The notes below the pieces were generated by a model. That model was given only the letters and a program-made list of their open reading frames with translations. It was not told the DNA's origin and searched no databases. From Streptomyces sp. NBC_01197 (GTDB lineage Bacteria; Actinomycetota; Actinomycetes; Streptomycetales; Streptomycetaceae), in contig NZ_CP108569.1 in the NCBI RefSeq assembly GCF_036010505.1, positions 1,178,001 through 1,242,000 of the forward strand: a stretch of 64,000 nucleotides of DNA, given 5' to 3'. This document shows, piece by piece, positions 1 to 7,803 of this stretch (position 1 is its first letter; the number at the start of each line of letters is the position of its first letter). The translations under genes were made by a program, and so were the position numbers.

Positions 1-2
1 AC

Positions 3-794
3 AGATTCCTATGGAACCCAGATACCAAATCCATAGACTTCTCTACCTTTGCGCCCGCCGACAAATCTAAGGCAGTTAGGTTCTCTCCCGAGCTTGGGAA
101 CCTGCGAGAGTACACCTGGACTCTCACCGCACCTAAGGTCACCAGAGTTATTGTTGCCTGCCAGGGTGACGGCAAGGCCCGGTATATCTGGCAGAAGGCC
201 GACACAGTCACTGAGGCTGAGTGGGGCCTGAAGATTGAGGGGTTTGTGGACCGGAGGGATATTCCGCTGGCTACTGACTCCAGTGGTAACCCCATTTTGG
301 TGGTCACCACGGATGACAACGGCATTGAGGATATTGGGCAGAACCCTGATGGGGCAGAGTGGACTTTCACTCTCACTACTGCGAGAGCCGCCTACTCTGC
401 TACCCCAAACGCAACCACCCTGGCTAACCTGAAGGCAGCAATCAAAGCAGCTAAGCCAGTAGCAGTTGCCTATTACGTTGATGTAGTAAAGCAGGCAGCT
501 GATGAGGCTCTTGCTGAAGGAGCTAAGTCTGGCAACTTCCAGATCTACCCTATTGATACAGAGCAGATCAAGTTTGGCAGAGATTACTTTGTTGGCGACA
601 TGATTACCGTGGATGTCGATGGAGAGTCCTACACAGACATTGTCAGAGCAGTGACCATATCTGTGGATGACGGGGGCAATACGTACTCCGTAGCTCCGAA
701 TATTGGTGAGCAAGGTACAGACAACCCCCTGAACGTTTACAAGACCGTATATGAGATGCGTAAGAAACTGCGCAAACTGGAAGCGAGGATGTGA
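3..794 (+). CDS. Phage tail hub-type protein (Gp37-like), C-terminal part
   Basis: The frame is open to the left edge of the window, so the N-terminus is missing; 263 residues are visible. The visible part is beta-rich, with the segment GDMITVDVDGESYTDIV near the end and a short basic helix (KKLRKLEARM) at the C-terminus. This pattern, and the position just before the baseplate-type genes, recalls the siphophage ReqiPepy6 Gp37-like family, which is thought to form part of the tail tip hub. A GTG at 246 is an internal codon, not the start. The family assignment is from memory of the pattern, so moderate. Confidence 0.6.
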   Translation, partial: RFLWNPDTKSIDFSTFAPADKSKAVRFSPELGNLREYTWTLTAPKVTRVIVACQGDGKARYIWQKADTVTEAEWGLKIEGFVDRRDIPLATDSSGNPILVVTTDDNGIEDIGQNPDGAEWTFTLTTARAAYSATPNATTLANLKAAIKAAKPVAVAYYVDVVKQAADEALAEGAKSGNFQIYPIDTEQIKFGRDYFVGDMITVDVDGESYTDIVRAVTISVDDGGNTYSVAPNIGEQGTDNPLNVYKTVYEMRKKLRKLEARM

Positions 795-796
795 CT

Positions 797-1861
797 ATGG
801 CAGAAATCAGCTACCCGTTTGCTGCTAACAGCGCTGGTGGGGGTGCTCAGCTTGTCTCACAGGTGCAGTGGCAGGCTATGTCTCACATGTTCAGTGAGGA
901 CTGCATCGACTACCCCCTGACAGCCACCTCTTACGAGTACTCAGACCTCCCCTTTTACCTGACCAACCCTGGAACCGGTACTATCACTGTCCACCCGGGA
1001 AATGCCTTTGTCGGGGGCTTCTACTACCAGCTCACCGCCAACAAGATTCTGACTTTGGCTGCCAACTCTGGAAGCACTGATCGCATTGACCTCATTGTGA
1101 TTCGAGCTGACCTCTCCTCAGGCTCTGTCAATATTGCTGTGTCTCAGGGGCAGCCTGCAAAAAACCCTGTTGAGCCCAAGCCCAAGAGAGTCCCTGGGGG
1201 TATTTGGGAGATGGTTCTCCAGACTGCCACAGTTCCTGCCAATGGAGGAACAATTACCACCTCGGACCGGAGGAAGTTCATACGTCCGGGGCCGGTAGCA
1301 GTCCCCTGGAACGCCAATGTCATTGCCCCCGGACTGCCCCCCGGTGCCTTCGTGGTGGACATGGACAACAACGGGACTGGAGGCCAGGCAGAGGGCTACT
1401 ACGGGTCCGACGGCTACATGGTGACTCGCTCACTCGCCAAGAGGTCTCTGTACACACCAGATCTGTTTACCGTGTCCAACAAGCCCGGAGCTGGTGACCG
1501 AAACGGTTTCTGGAGGTGGATTGCTCCTGGAACCATCTCTTTCTCGATAGAGATCACCACAGGGTCCAAGGCCGTAACAGCATCCAGTGGAGTCTCTATC
1601 ATTGGCTTCACTCTCCCCAAGCCTGTAGCGAATAACACCAGACAGGTTTTCACTGGGATGATTGACAACCCCCGAGTCTCAAACAGTATGCCCAACCTGA
1701 TTGGCGTGTTTGGGAAGACGGGTACTGGAGCAAACCAAAACTGCTATATGTACATGGACAGCACTTCCACGATTAAGCAGGGTCTTGACTCCGTTAACAC
1801 CATTCCCGCGTACTCTACGCTGAGCATCAGTGGGACTTACGAAACCGCAAGCCTTTACTGA
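797..1861 (+). CDS. Minor tail / baseplate protein
   Basis: 354 residues. ATG at 797 is chosen over an in-frame GTG at 791 because AGCGAGG lies 8 bases upstream of it. The first 130 residues resemble the N-terminal domain of upper-baseplate proteins, including the typical stretch DRIDLIVIRADLSSGSVNIA followed by an exported-repeat-like SQGQPA. The C-terminal half (from about residue 180) is a second beta domain, possibly host-recognising. It lies between the hub-type gene and the GDPD tail gene, as expected for tail-tip genes in actinophages. No enzymatic motif is visible. Confidence 0.65.
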   Translation: MAEISYPFAANSAGGGAQLVSQVQWQAMSHMFSEDCIDYPLTATSYEYSDLPFYLTNPGTGTITVHPGNAFVGGFYYQLTANKILTLAANSGSTDRIDLIVIRADLSSGSVNIAVSQGQPAKNPVEPKPKRVPGGIWEMVLQTATVPANGGTITTSDRRKFIRPGPVAVPWNANVIAPGLPPGAFVVDMDNNGTGGQAEGYYGSDGYMVTRSLAKRSLYTPDLFTVSNKPGAGDRNGFWRWIAPGTISFSIEITTGSKAVTASSGVSIIGFTLPKPVANNTRQVFTGMIDNPRVSNSMPNLIGVFGKTGTGANQNCYMYMDSTSTIKQGLDSVNTIPAYSTLSISGTYETASLY

Positions 1862-1874
1862 TAGGAGACGGGAT

Positions 1875-3581
1875 ATGGCGAGACACCTTTTTGGGGGCTC
1901 AGCTGCTGACGTAGCTGAGGACATTACTGGTGCCCGGGTGCCTAATGCCTCGGGCACCGTATGGGATGGTCCCGGATCTGGGGCTATTCAGTTGATAGAC
2001 CTCACTGACCTTGGAGGAAGTCCAATTCAGGGGCTTACCTCAGACTCTCAGGGAATGATCGGGCAGTTCTACGGACCGGACGGGGTAGACACCCTTTGGG
2101 TTGATTTTGGGTCCGGCAGAGTAATTCTCACCCCTACTGATGTAGCTGAGTGGCTGGACGAACACGAGACAGCTGATGATCCCCATGGAATCAAGGGCTG
2201 GGCTGAGGCCATGTTCTCTGGCGGCGGCCAGACCATGACCGTTGAGAAGCTGCTCCAGGACCAGGTTTTCTACGCGGCTCACAGGGGCTCGGGCCTTGAG
2301 GCCCCTGAGCACACCATGGAGGCATACGAGTACGCCGTAGCCTCTGGTGCCACTGCTATTGAGGTCTCTGTACAGGCGACCGCTGACGGCACCCTCGTCT
2401 GTATGCACGACACTGACATGACTCGTGTCTTTGGTGTAGCAGGCTCGGTCAACACGTACGCCTATAGCGCTGCCAGGAACACCCTCAAGCCGAACCCCAG
2501 TGACCTCCTGGGGGCTGGCTGGGGCCCTCAGAAGCTGACCCCTCTCCGAAACGTTTTGGACAGGTTCCTGGGCAAGGTAGTCATCTTCCTTGAGCCTAAG
2601 ACGAATGATGCCTCTGCCATCCTTACGGGTGGCTGGCTCATGAACAACTATCCCTCCTGTGCCTCTTCTGTGGTCTGGAAGACCTACTACAACAACGCCA
2701 CAAAGCAATGGGCCCAGGACAAGGGGATGAAGACCTGGGCATATATCGACGCCACTACAGCTGCTGCGGATATGGACACCTACGATGCCAATGTTGACTA
2801 TTGGGGTGTGCCTCACACTTCAACAGATGCCAAAGTTGCTGAAGTTGTAGCCAGGGGTAAGCCGGTCATTGTCTGGGAAGTCGCCCGGCGAAGTGACCGA
2901 GACAGATTTGCTGGTCTGGGGGTCAGAGGAATGATGACTCCCTCTATTCACTACATCAAGCCCGTCACGCAGATTATCCCTCGGGACAACTGGAAGAGTC
3001 AGGTGAAGGCTCCTGGGGATATAGGACTTGAGAATTACGATGGCAAGTTTGCTCTCAAGTATGACGGTACAGGAATTGCCTACTTTGACTTCATGGACCG
3101 GGCTTCCTGTCTTATGGGTGCTGTCAGCATCCCCACCTTTCCAGCAAACGGGTACAGGGTCTCCTTTGACATGAAGTATGACGTTGTCCCTGCTTCAACG
3201 CTTCATGCTGGCATTGCCTTCGGCAAGGTAGCTGACGATAAATACCGGTTCTCAGAAATCAATACGTCTGGCGGCTACCACGTAGCCATTCGTGGCGGCG
3301 GTGATATTCAGGTCTACTCACACAACACCACGGTTCCCAATGGGACTGTGCTGGCACAGGGTACAGCCTCAAAGGCGCCTGTAGCCGGACAGTGGATGTC
3401 GTTCCAGGTTGACTTGACTCCTACTCAGATCATTCTCAGGCGTACGGACTTGACCCCGGTATTTCAGATCGCCTCAAATGACACCACATACAGGGGAGGC
3501 TACGTACATCTTTCTGGTGGTTCAGTAGTTGACCCTACTCAAAAGCCTAAGTGGCGGAACTTCTCGATCACGGCACTGTAA
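1875..3581 (+). CDS. Tail protein with GDPD domain and lectin-like C-terminus
   Basis: 568 residues; ATG 1875 follows GGAGA at 1864. Residues 1-125 form a virion-attachment-like N-terminus. Residues 130-375 are a glycerophosphodiester phosphodiesterase TIM barrel: AHRG at 135-138 with His136, the E-x-T motif as EHT, IEVSV with Glu163, and HD with His178. The Asp that normally follows two residues after the Glu, a metal ligand, is Ser165. Residues 385-568 look like a jelly-roll carbohydrate-binding domain. Such tail proteins probably cut glycerol-phosphate polymers (teichoic acids) on the cell surface during adsorption. Whether the Ser variant is active cannot be told from sequence. Confidence 0.8.
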   Translation: MARHLFGGSAADVAEDITGARVPNASGTVWDGPGSGAIQLIDLTDLGGSPIQGLTSDSQGMIGQFYGPDGVDTLWVDFGSGRVILTPTDVAEWLDEHETADDPHGIKGWAEAMFSGGGQTMTVEKLLQDQVFYAAHRGSGLEAPEHTMEAYEYAVASGATAIEVSVQATADGTLVCMHDTDMTRVFGVAGSVNTYAYSAARNTLKPNPSDLLGAGWGPQKLTPLRNVLDRFLGKVVIFLEPKTNDASAILTGGWLMNNYPSCASSVVWKTYYNNATKQWAQDKGMKTWAYIDATTAAADMDTYDANVDYWGVPHTSTDAKVAEVVARGKPVIVWEVARRSDRDRFAGLGVRGMMTPSIHYIKPVTQIIPRDNWKSQVKAPGDIGLENYDGKFALKYDGTGIAYFDFMDRASCLMGAVSIPTFPANGYRVSFDMKYDVVPASTLHAGIAFGKVADDKYRFSEINTSGGYHVAIRGGGDIQVYSHNTTVPNGTVLAQGTASKAPVAGQWMSFQVDLTPTQIILRRTDLTPVFQIASNDTTYRGGYVHLSGGSVVDPTQKPKWRNFSITAL

Positions 3582-3600
3582 GCACAACGTACAACCAGTC

Positions 3601-3632
3601 GGAGGCCCTTAGTCACTTACTAAGGGCCTCCT
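3601..3632 (+). terminator. Terminator after tail genes
   Basis: Perfect 13-bp stem GGAGGCCCTTAGT / ACTAAGGGCCTCC with a 5-base loop, followed by TTCTTTG. It separates the tail genes from the lysis genes. Confidence 0.8.
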
Positions 3633-3705
3633 TCTTTGTCCTCTGAGGAGGCTATTTTGAACTCAACCCCCCGCGTTTTATGGGCCTTATAAGAGGAGAC
3701 CTCCC

Positions 3706-4011
3706 ATGTCCCCAGATGAGATGCTTACAGCCGTTGGGCTAGCCACAGGTGGAGTTGGGGCATTCGCTGTAATTGTTGCCTCATTCAAGACCAATACAGC
3801 TAAGACGTGGCAGAACACTGCCGAGTCCTGGCGAGTAGAAGCAGAGGCACAGAAGGCACGGGCTGACAGAGTCATAGACGAGCTTACGAGCATTAAGAAT
3901 CGACTCTCTCACCTGGAGCGCTACAACGAGCGCCTTATATCCATCGTCTCCTCTGTCAGCCCAGAAAGAGTTAGTGCTGCACTTCATGCAGGAGAAGGAG
4001 AGATCACATGA
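3706..4011 (+). CDS. Small one-TM coiled-coil protein
   Basis: 101 residues. A hydrophobic segment at residues 8-27 (AVGLATGGVGAFAVIVASF) is followed by a long charged helix rich in Glu, Lys and Arg, i.e. an anchored coiled coil facing one side of the membrane. A good Shine-Dalgarno (AGAGGAG) precedes the ATG, and its stop overlaps the endolysin start (ATGA). The position suggests a role in lysis, for instance an accessory holin or spanin-like protein, but no family is recognised. Confidence 0.65.
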   Translation: MSPDEMLTAVGLATGGVGAFAVIVASFKTNTAKTWQNTAESWRVEAEAQKARADRVIDELTSIKNRLSHLERYNERLISIVSSVSPERVSAALHAGEGEIT

Positions 4012-5108
4012 CCAATGCGAACAAGATAATCTCTGTCGCCAAGGCTGAAGTTGGATACCACGAGGGTAAGTCCAACGGTCACTGGAACAACAAGGAGAAG
4101 TACGCCCCCTCTGTGCCTGGACTTGAGTGGGCCGATTACCAGGCTTGGTGTGCCACCTTTGTTTCCTGGTGTGCTCTCAAGGCCGGGGTAGATAACCTTT
4201 TCCCGCGTACTGCCTCTTGTGCTACTGGAGTTCAGTGGTTCAAGTCCCGTGGACAGTGGTCTGAGTATCCGGCTGTTGGTGCTCAGGTCTTTTATGGCTC
4301 AGGTGGTGGAAGCCACACGGGCATTGTCACTGCTTACACAGCCACGACTATTACTACAGTCGAAGGAAATACAAACACGAATGGTTCGAGCGAAGGCGAT
4401 GGTGTCTACCTCAAGACTCGTCCCCGTAAGGACTCCTACGTTTATGGCTATGGCTACCCTGCTTACTCTGAGGGCCTGAAGTCTGCTGACCCGTCCTATG
4501 ATGGCAGGACCCCGCCGAAGGCTCCTGAGACCCCCTCTGTCTCCCGTAGCAAGGTAACCATTGGTGGTCTTGAATACGGCTACGGGGCAAGTGGCGCTCA
4601 GGTCACGGCAGTTGGTAAGGCTCTGGTTGCCAAGGGCTTTGGTAAGCACTACACAGAGGGTCCTGGACCCAACTGGTCTGACTCAGATACTGAGAACTAC
4701 TCGGACTATCAGAAGTCGCTTGGGTATAAGGGCAAGGATGCTGATGGCGTCCCGGGCGCTGACAGCCTCAAGAAGCTGCTGGGGGCTCTTCCTGGAGATA
4801 CTAAGGCTCCTGTAGCTAAGCCCAGTGTCTCTCTTGCTGCCCTCACGTATGGGGCTACCCAGCCCCGCAGTGCAGAGCTTAAGCACCCGGCGTACAAGGC
4901 AAGCGTGACTGTCGTTCAGGCTGCTTTGGTGAAGGGCAAGTTCCTTAAGGGCAAGTATGAGAAGGGCATTTTCGATGTCCAGACCAAGTCTGCCTACTCT
5001 GCTTACCAAAGGTCCCTTGGCTACAAGGGTAAGGATGCTAATGGAATTCCTGGCATGGTGACTTTGAAGAAGCTCGCTTCCAGCTATGGGTTTCTGGCCA
5101 AGCCGTAA
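4008..5108 (+). CDS. CHAP-domain endolysin
   Basis: 366 residues. Residues 1-155 are a CHAP (NlpC/P60-type) amidase/endopeptidase domain with catalytic Cys48 in AWCATFVSWC, His103 in GSHTGIV and Glu119/Asn121 as the third polar residues. A Pro-rich linker (about 165-185) leads to two homologous C-terminal cell-wall-binding repeats, each ending in a near-identical block: Y-x-x-YQ-(K/R)-SLGYKGKDA(D/N)G-(V/I)-PG then LKKL. It degrades peptidoglycan at the end of the lytic cycle and needs the holin encoded 500 bases downstream. It is translationally coupled to the preceding membrane protein. Confidence 0.93.
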   Translation: MTNANKIISVAKAEVGYHEGKSNGHWNNKEKYAPSVPGLEWADYQAWCATFVSWCALKAGVDNLFPRTASCATGVQWFKSRGQWSEYPAVGAQVFYGSGGGSHTGIVTAYTATTITTVEGNTNTNGSSEGDGVYLKTRPRKDSYVYGYGYPAYSEGLKSADPSYDGRTPPKAPETPSVSRSKVTIGGLEYGYGASGAQVTAVGKALVAKGFGKHYTEGPGPNWSDSDTENYSDYQKSLGYKGKDADGVPGADSLKKLLGALPGDTKAPVAKPSVSLAALTYGATQPRSAELKHPAYKASVTVVQAALVKGKFLKGKYEKGIFDVQTKSAYSAYQRSLGYKGKDANGIPGMVTLKKLASSYGFLAKP

Positions 5109-5115
5109 CCCTCTT

Positions 5116-5185
5116 GCACGGGGTACACGCAGAGGGTCCGGCTGAGTCACCACTGCGCACGGGGTACACTCCCGGACCCTCTTTT
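5116..5185 (+). terminator. Hairpin with two direct repeats after the endolysin
   Basis: Stem AGAGGGTCCGG (5131-5141) / CCGGACCCTCT (5172-5182) followed by TTT looks like a terminator with a long loop. A 13-bp direct repeat, GCACGGGGTACAC, occurs at 5116-5128 and 5157-5169; the second copy sits inside the loop. Confidence 0.55.
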
Positions 5186-5221
5186 AGTCATTCGTATTCA
5201 CACTTTGAAAGTTGGTGCTGT

Positions 5222-5548
5222 ATGTCAGCTACTAAGCTCACTCCTGTGAGGGTTTCTCAGACTGGGGTCTCTGTACCCACTCCTGTAAATGCCGATCTCA
5301 CTAACGGGAATTCTGTTCCCAACCTGGACACTGTCCGGCTTGTTATCGCTAATGCCAGTGAGGCAACCTCCCCCGTTACCGTCACCTTTGTTACGACTGC
5401 CACTGTTGAGGGATATGCAGTGGCTGACTACACAGCCACAGTCCCGGTTGGGGAGTCCAAGGCATTTGGGAAGTTCTCCCACGTGCTGTTTGGCGATGCT
5501 GTTGAGTTCAAGTGCAGTGCAGCTGTCTCTATCTCTGTCTCGGTTTAG
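5222..5548 (+). CDS. Small beta-rich phage protein
   Basis: 108 residues starting at ATG 5222 (MSATKLTPVRV). It is rich in Val, Thr and Ser, with alternating hydrophobic residues and a V-(T)-F-V-T-T core that suggests an immunoglobulin-like or decoration-type beta sandwich. There is no Cys pair, signal peptide or TM segment. It lies between endolysin and holin, an unusual place for a virion protein. A decoration or minor virion protein is possible; nothing more specific can be supported. Confidence 0.6.
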   Translation: MSATKLTPVRVSQTGVSVPTPVNADLTNGNSVPNLDTVRLVIANASEATSPVTVTFVTTATVEGYAVADYTATVPVGESKAFGKFSHVLFGDAVEFKCSAAVSISVSV

Positions 5549-5554
5549 GCACTT

Positions 5555-5622
5555 GAAAGAATGAAAGAATGAGGGGGCTACGGCCCCCAGTTAGGGGCGG
5601 TTGAATGAATGAAAGAATGAAC
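5555..5622 (+). repeat. GAAAGAATGA / GAATGAATGA repeats upstream of the holin
   Basis: The short units GAAAGAATGAAAGAATGA (5555-5572) and GAATGAATGAAAGAATGAAC (5603-5622) lie before and over the holin start. The same units, in both orientations, recur in the 15.9-16.9 kb non-coding region. Confidence 0.7.
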
Positions 5623-5835
5623 GCTTTCCTGAGAGATCATGTTGTGCGAATCCTTGCTGTGGTGGCCGCTCTGGCCCCTGTACTAGCGGAGCTGACCACC
5701 CATCTCCCCTGGGAGGTCTCAGCAGGCGTCACAGCGGCCATTCTGGCCGCTGGTGAGTACGCCCAGCGCATTGAGAACAGCAAGACGTTTCAGGCACTCG
5801 TCACAGAGGCTCCTGTACAGACCGCTAAGCCGTAG
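5617..5835 (+). CDS. Holin-like two-TM protein
   Basis: 72 residues from ATG 5617; an upstream in-frame ATG at 5605 would add MNER. Two hydrophobic segments, VVRILAVVAALAPVLAEL and VSAGVTAAILAAGEYA, are separated by a short turn (TTHLPWE). The hydrophilic tail holds charged residues. Size, topology and location just after the endolysin fit a class II-type holin that forms membrane holes at lysis. It is the last rightward gene before the convergent terminator. The start codons lie within the AATG repeats, so the working start is uncertain by a few codons. Confidence 0.8.
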   Translation: MNAFLRDHVVRILAVVAALAPVLAELTTHLPWEVSAGVTAAILAAGEYAQRIENSKTFQALVTEAPVQTAKP

Positions 5836-5896
5836 GGGTACGGCTCAGCGGGTAGGGCAGTCGCCTTGAAGGGCTGTCTGAGAGAGAACGCAAAAA

Positions 5897-5924
5897 GGCC
5901 CCCTGCCATTGCTGGCAGGGGGCC
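5897..5924. terminator. Bidirectional terminator between converging operons
   Basis: Perfect 12-bp stem GGCCCCCTGCCA / TGGCAGGGGGCC with a TTGC loop. It is flanked by CAAAAA on the left and TATTTCTGTTT on the right, so it can serve the holin operon and the leftward gene ending at 5941. Its stem core recurs at 16906 and 20210. Confidence 0.9.
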
Positions 5925-5940
5925 CTATTTCTGTTTGTGC

Positions 5941-6189
5941 CTAGCTCACATAGAGAGTTGTCACGACAGTGACACGCTGGATAATCCGGGTAGCCACAAT
6001 TTCAGACTTCTCGGTCCCCTTGGGGAACATGTCACCTCGCCGCCAGGTAGCAGCCTTGCGCTGAGCATTAAGCAGAATCTGTGTATCAGGCTCAGGGTCC
6101 GAGTACCACCCATCGTCTCCTGATATGCGGTACTGGACAAAGTACTCTGCACACGTCTTATCCGGATTAGTGTTGCCCACCGTGAGCAC
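5941..6189 (-). CDS. Phage protein of unknown function
   Basis: 82 residues if translation starts at GTG 6189, which has AAAGGGG 9 bases upstream and begins just after the stop of the preceding gene. A longer frame from ATG 6312 would overlap the zinc-ribbon gene by 119 bases and is less likely. The protein has a central acidic patch (SGDDGWYSDPEPD) and a basic middle (NAQRKAATWRRGDMF), with a Thr/Val-rich beta C-terminus. It is the last gene of the leftward operon. No family recognised. Confidence 0.6.
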   Translation of the reverse strand: MLTVGNTNPDKTCAEYFVQYRISGDDGWYSDPEPDTQILLNAQRKAATWRRGDMFPKGTEKSEIVATRIIQRVTVVTTLYVS

Positions 6190-6193
6190 TAGC

Positions 6194-6349
6194 CTATTCC
6201 CCTTTACCTGAATTCCTCCGGTTCTTTCCGTGAGTTGCGATGCAAGCCCAATCCAGGCACTTTTGGCAGTGCCTACATTCTGCCCTGCCGTCTGCTGGGA
6301 TAGGGTCTCCACAGTCTGCGCAAGGCTTGGTTTTAGGCTCCTCGGTCAC
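6194..6349 (-). CDS. Small zinc-ribbon protein
   Basis: About 51 residues from GTG 6349 (GGGGG 7 bases upstream); ATG 6355 is an alternative. The core CADCGDPIPADG-x6-C-x2-C-x4-C holds five cysteines and a His that could bind one zinc ion. Start and preceding stop overlap (GTGA), so it is coupled to the gene upstream. Similar Cys-rich mini-proteins recur along this operon. Function unknown. Confidence 0.6.
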   Translation of the reverse strand: MTEEPKTKPCADCGDPIPADGRAECRHCQKCLDWACIATHGKNRRNSGKGE

Positions 6350-6615
6350 TTCCATGCCCCCATATCTGTCTGCCACTCGCTGCCACCGACTAGGCGAACA
6401 CACCCTGTATTGCCCCTGAGACCACTGTCAGTGGTCCCATCGCCAAAGCTAGAAACGAAACTTCGGGCAGGCTTTTCCCCCGCACTCTCAAGTGCCTGGA
6501 GTGCTGCTGTCAGATCCTCGTACAGCTCTGCAATGCTCTTCTCTGCCATTGGTGACTCACTCTCCACTAGGTTGGGGAAGGTATTCGGTAGTAATTGCAG
6601 CTTGATTCTATTCAT
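6346..6615 (-). CDS. Phage protein of unknown function
   Basis: 89 residues from ATG 6615, which overlaps the stop of the 37-residue gene upstream. ATG 6549 (MAEKSIAELYEDLTAALQAL) with GGAGAG upstream is a credible alternative and would give 67 residues. The helical N-terminal part of that shorter form is amphipathic; the rest is Gly/Ser-rich. No motif recognised. Confidence 0.6.
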   Translation of the reverse strand: MNRIKLQLLPNTFPNLVESESPMAEKSIAELYEDLTAALQALESAGEKPARSFVSSFGDGTTDSGLRGNTGCVRLVGGSEWQTDMGAWK

Positions 6616-6721
6616 CTGCTTCCCTCAGCCAATGCCCACTGTTGTAGATATGAGCCGGGTACCCAGATTCACACTTCTCTAGGTGGCCCTTATAGGTCTC
6701 AGCTCCACACTTGCAGATCAT
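6608..6721 (-). CDS. 37-residue Cys/His mini-protein
   Basis: Reads MICKCGAETYKGHLEKCES and continues to a stop at 6608; 37 residues in all. C-x-C, a later Cys and His residues suggest a zinc knuckle. Its ATG overlaps the TGA of the upstream gene (ATGA, 6718-6721) and its TAG overlaps the ATG of the next gene (6615), so it is flanked by coupling on both sides. This is strong evidence that so short a frame is a gene. Confidence 0.7.
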   Translation of the reverse strand: MICKCGAETYKGHLEKCESGYPAHIYNSGHWLREADE

Positions 6722-7029
6722 ACCCAGCTCTCCCTGTCCATCAGATCCTTCAAAGCTGCCTCTTGGTACAGAGAGCGGTGAGTCTTGACCAGTTTCTCCG
6801 CCTGCTCCTGAGACGTAATGTCGTTATAGTCGTCTGCTTGGAGGATGAGAACAGCGGCCCTAGCCATTCCCTGAACCCTTGCTGTCGTCGTGCTCTTGGT
6901 CTTCTTCGGAAGACTCTCGCTATTGAAGCTCAGTAGGCACAATTCGCCCAACACAGAGGCATACACCTTGCCGTACTCCTCTACCACATACTCAAAGAAG
7001 TACTTACGCTCTTGGGAGATTGGTGTCAC
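6718..7029 (-). CDS. Helical phage protein of unknown function
   Basis: 103 residues, predicted mostly helical, beginning MTPISQERKYFFEYVVEEYG. It has a basic centre (PKKTKSTTTARVQ) and an acidic C-terminal helix. ATGA overlaps join it to the genes on both sides (7026-7029 and 6718-6721). No enzyme motif or family is recognised. Confidence 0.7.
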   Translation of the reverse strand: MTPISQERKYFFEYVVEEYGKVYASVLGELCLLSFNSESLPKKTKSTTTARVQGMARAAVLILQADDYNDITSQEQAEKLVKTHRSLYQEAALKDLMDRESWV

Positions 7030-7454
7030 GGCTTCTCCAAATCTTTGGGCACTCCTCTTTCAAGGTGCCAAAACTCTCCTGGTCTGTGCCAACCTACTAG
7101 CTCACCAGTAGTGGCGTGGTGGACCTCTGTCCAGTCCTCTTTAGTTGGCTTCCGGACACTCAGTGATTCACCCTGATTGGTGACCACAAATCCAGCCGAC
7201 TCCAGAGCCTCGGCGTATGCTGCTAGAAGCTCTTCCCGATTCTTAGCGATAGTCCATTCGGGGGCATCGTCGCTAGGTCTCCAAAACACAGCCGCCACGG
7301 AGTCCCGGGGAGACCCAACGACTTTGTACCCACTGAGCCCAAAGCCTTTCCTGACCGTGGCTGGTGGGAACTTCCTGTTACCCAGACAGCGCCGTACCGA
7401 GGTAGCAATCCCCGGTACGGCACCACCCTTGTTCTTAGCGTAGTCACTCGGCAT
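7026..7454 (-). CDS. Phage protein of unknown function
   Basis: 142 residues. The N-terminal 45 residues are basic (KNKGGAVPGIATSVRRCLGNRK). The C-terminal part has a regular helix-strand pattern around AYAEALESAGF followed by strands and WHRPGEFWHLERG. Two-part alpha/beta proteins like this are common in Streptomyces phage replication regions, but I cannot name the family. It overlaps the neighbouring genes at both ends. Confidence 0.7.
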   Translation of the reverse strand: MPSDYAKNKGGAVPGIATSVRRCLGNRKFPPATVRKGFGLSGYKVVGSPRDSVAAVFWRPSDDAPEWTIAKNREELLAAYAEALESAGFVVTNQGESLSVRKPTKEDWTEVHHATTGELVGWHRPGEFWHLERGVPKDLEKP

Positions 7455-7803
7455 TTGAAGCTTCCTGAGCCTTCAAAAAGGCATCCTGCCAACCCTTAGG
7501 AACTCGGCCCCGGTCATTCATGACCTTACCGTCAATCTCATGACCTTCGGGGAAGTTCTCAGCTGCCCACTTACGGACAGCACCAGCATCAGGGCCAGAT
7601 ACCTTTGTCTGAGCCGGGATAGCGGGGGAAGTAGTCTCCTCCGACTTCTCCACATAGCCGTCAAGGGTCTTCAGAAGCTCAACGAGCTTGACCCTCTCAG
7701 CTTCGATAAGGTCAATGGAGTACTTCTTGTCTCCTACCTCGTACTCCCAAGGTTCCGCCCCAATCTCCCCAGTGATGTCACACTTGATTACGGTCTCTCG
7801 CAT
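7444..7803 (-). CDS. Lsr2-related DNA-binding protein
   Basis: 119 residues. Residues 1-55 (KCDITGEIGAEPWEYEVG...YSIDLIEAERVKLVELL) match the pattern of Lsr2-type N-terminal dimerisation domains: a short beta hairpin, then Y-x-IDL and a helix. Residues 70-119 (AVRKWAAENF...VMNDRGRVPKGWQDAF) match the Lsr2 C-terminal DNA-binding domain, including the RGR minor-groove motif. Lsr2 binds and bridges AT-rich DNA and silences horizontally acquired genes. A second, fuller homologue lies at 16958-17305. The start overlaps the end of the cytidylyltransferase gene by 16 bases. Confidence 0.72.
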   Translation of the reverse strand: MRETVIKCDITGEIGAEPWEYEVGDKKYSIDLIEAERVKLVELLKTLDGYVEKSEETTSPAIPAQTKVSGPDAGAVRKWAAENFPEGHEIDGKVMNDRGRVPKGWQDAFLKAQEASNAE

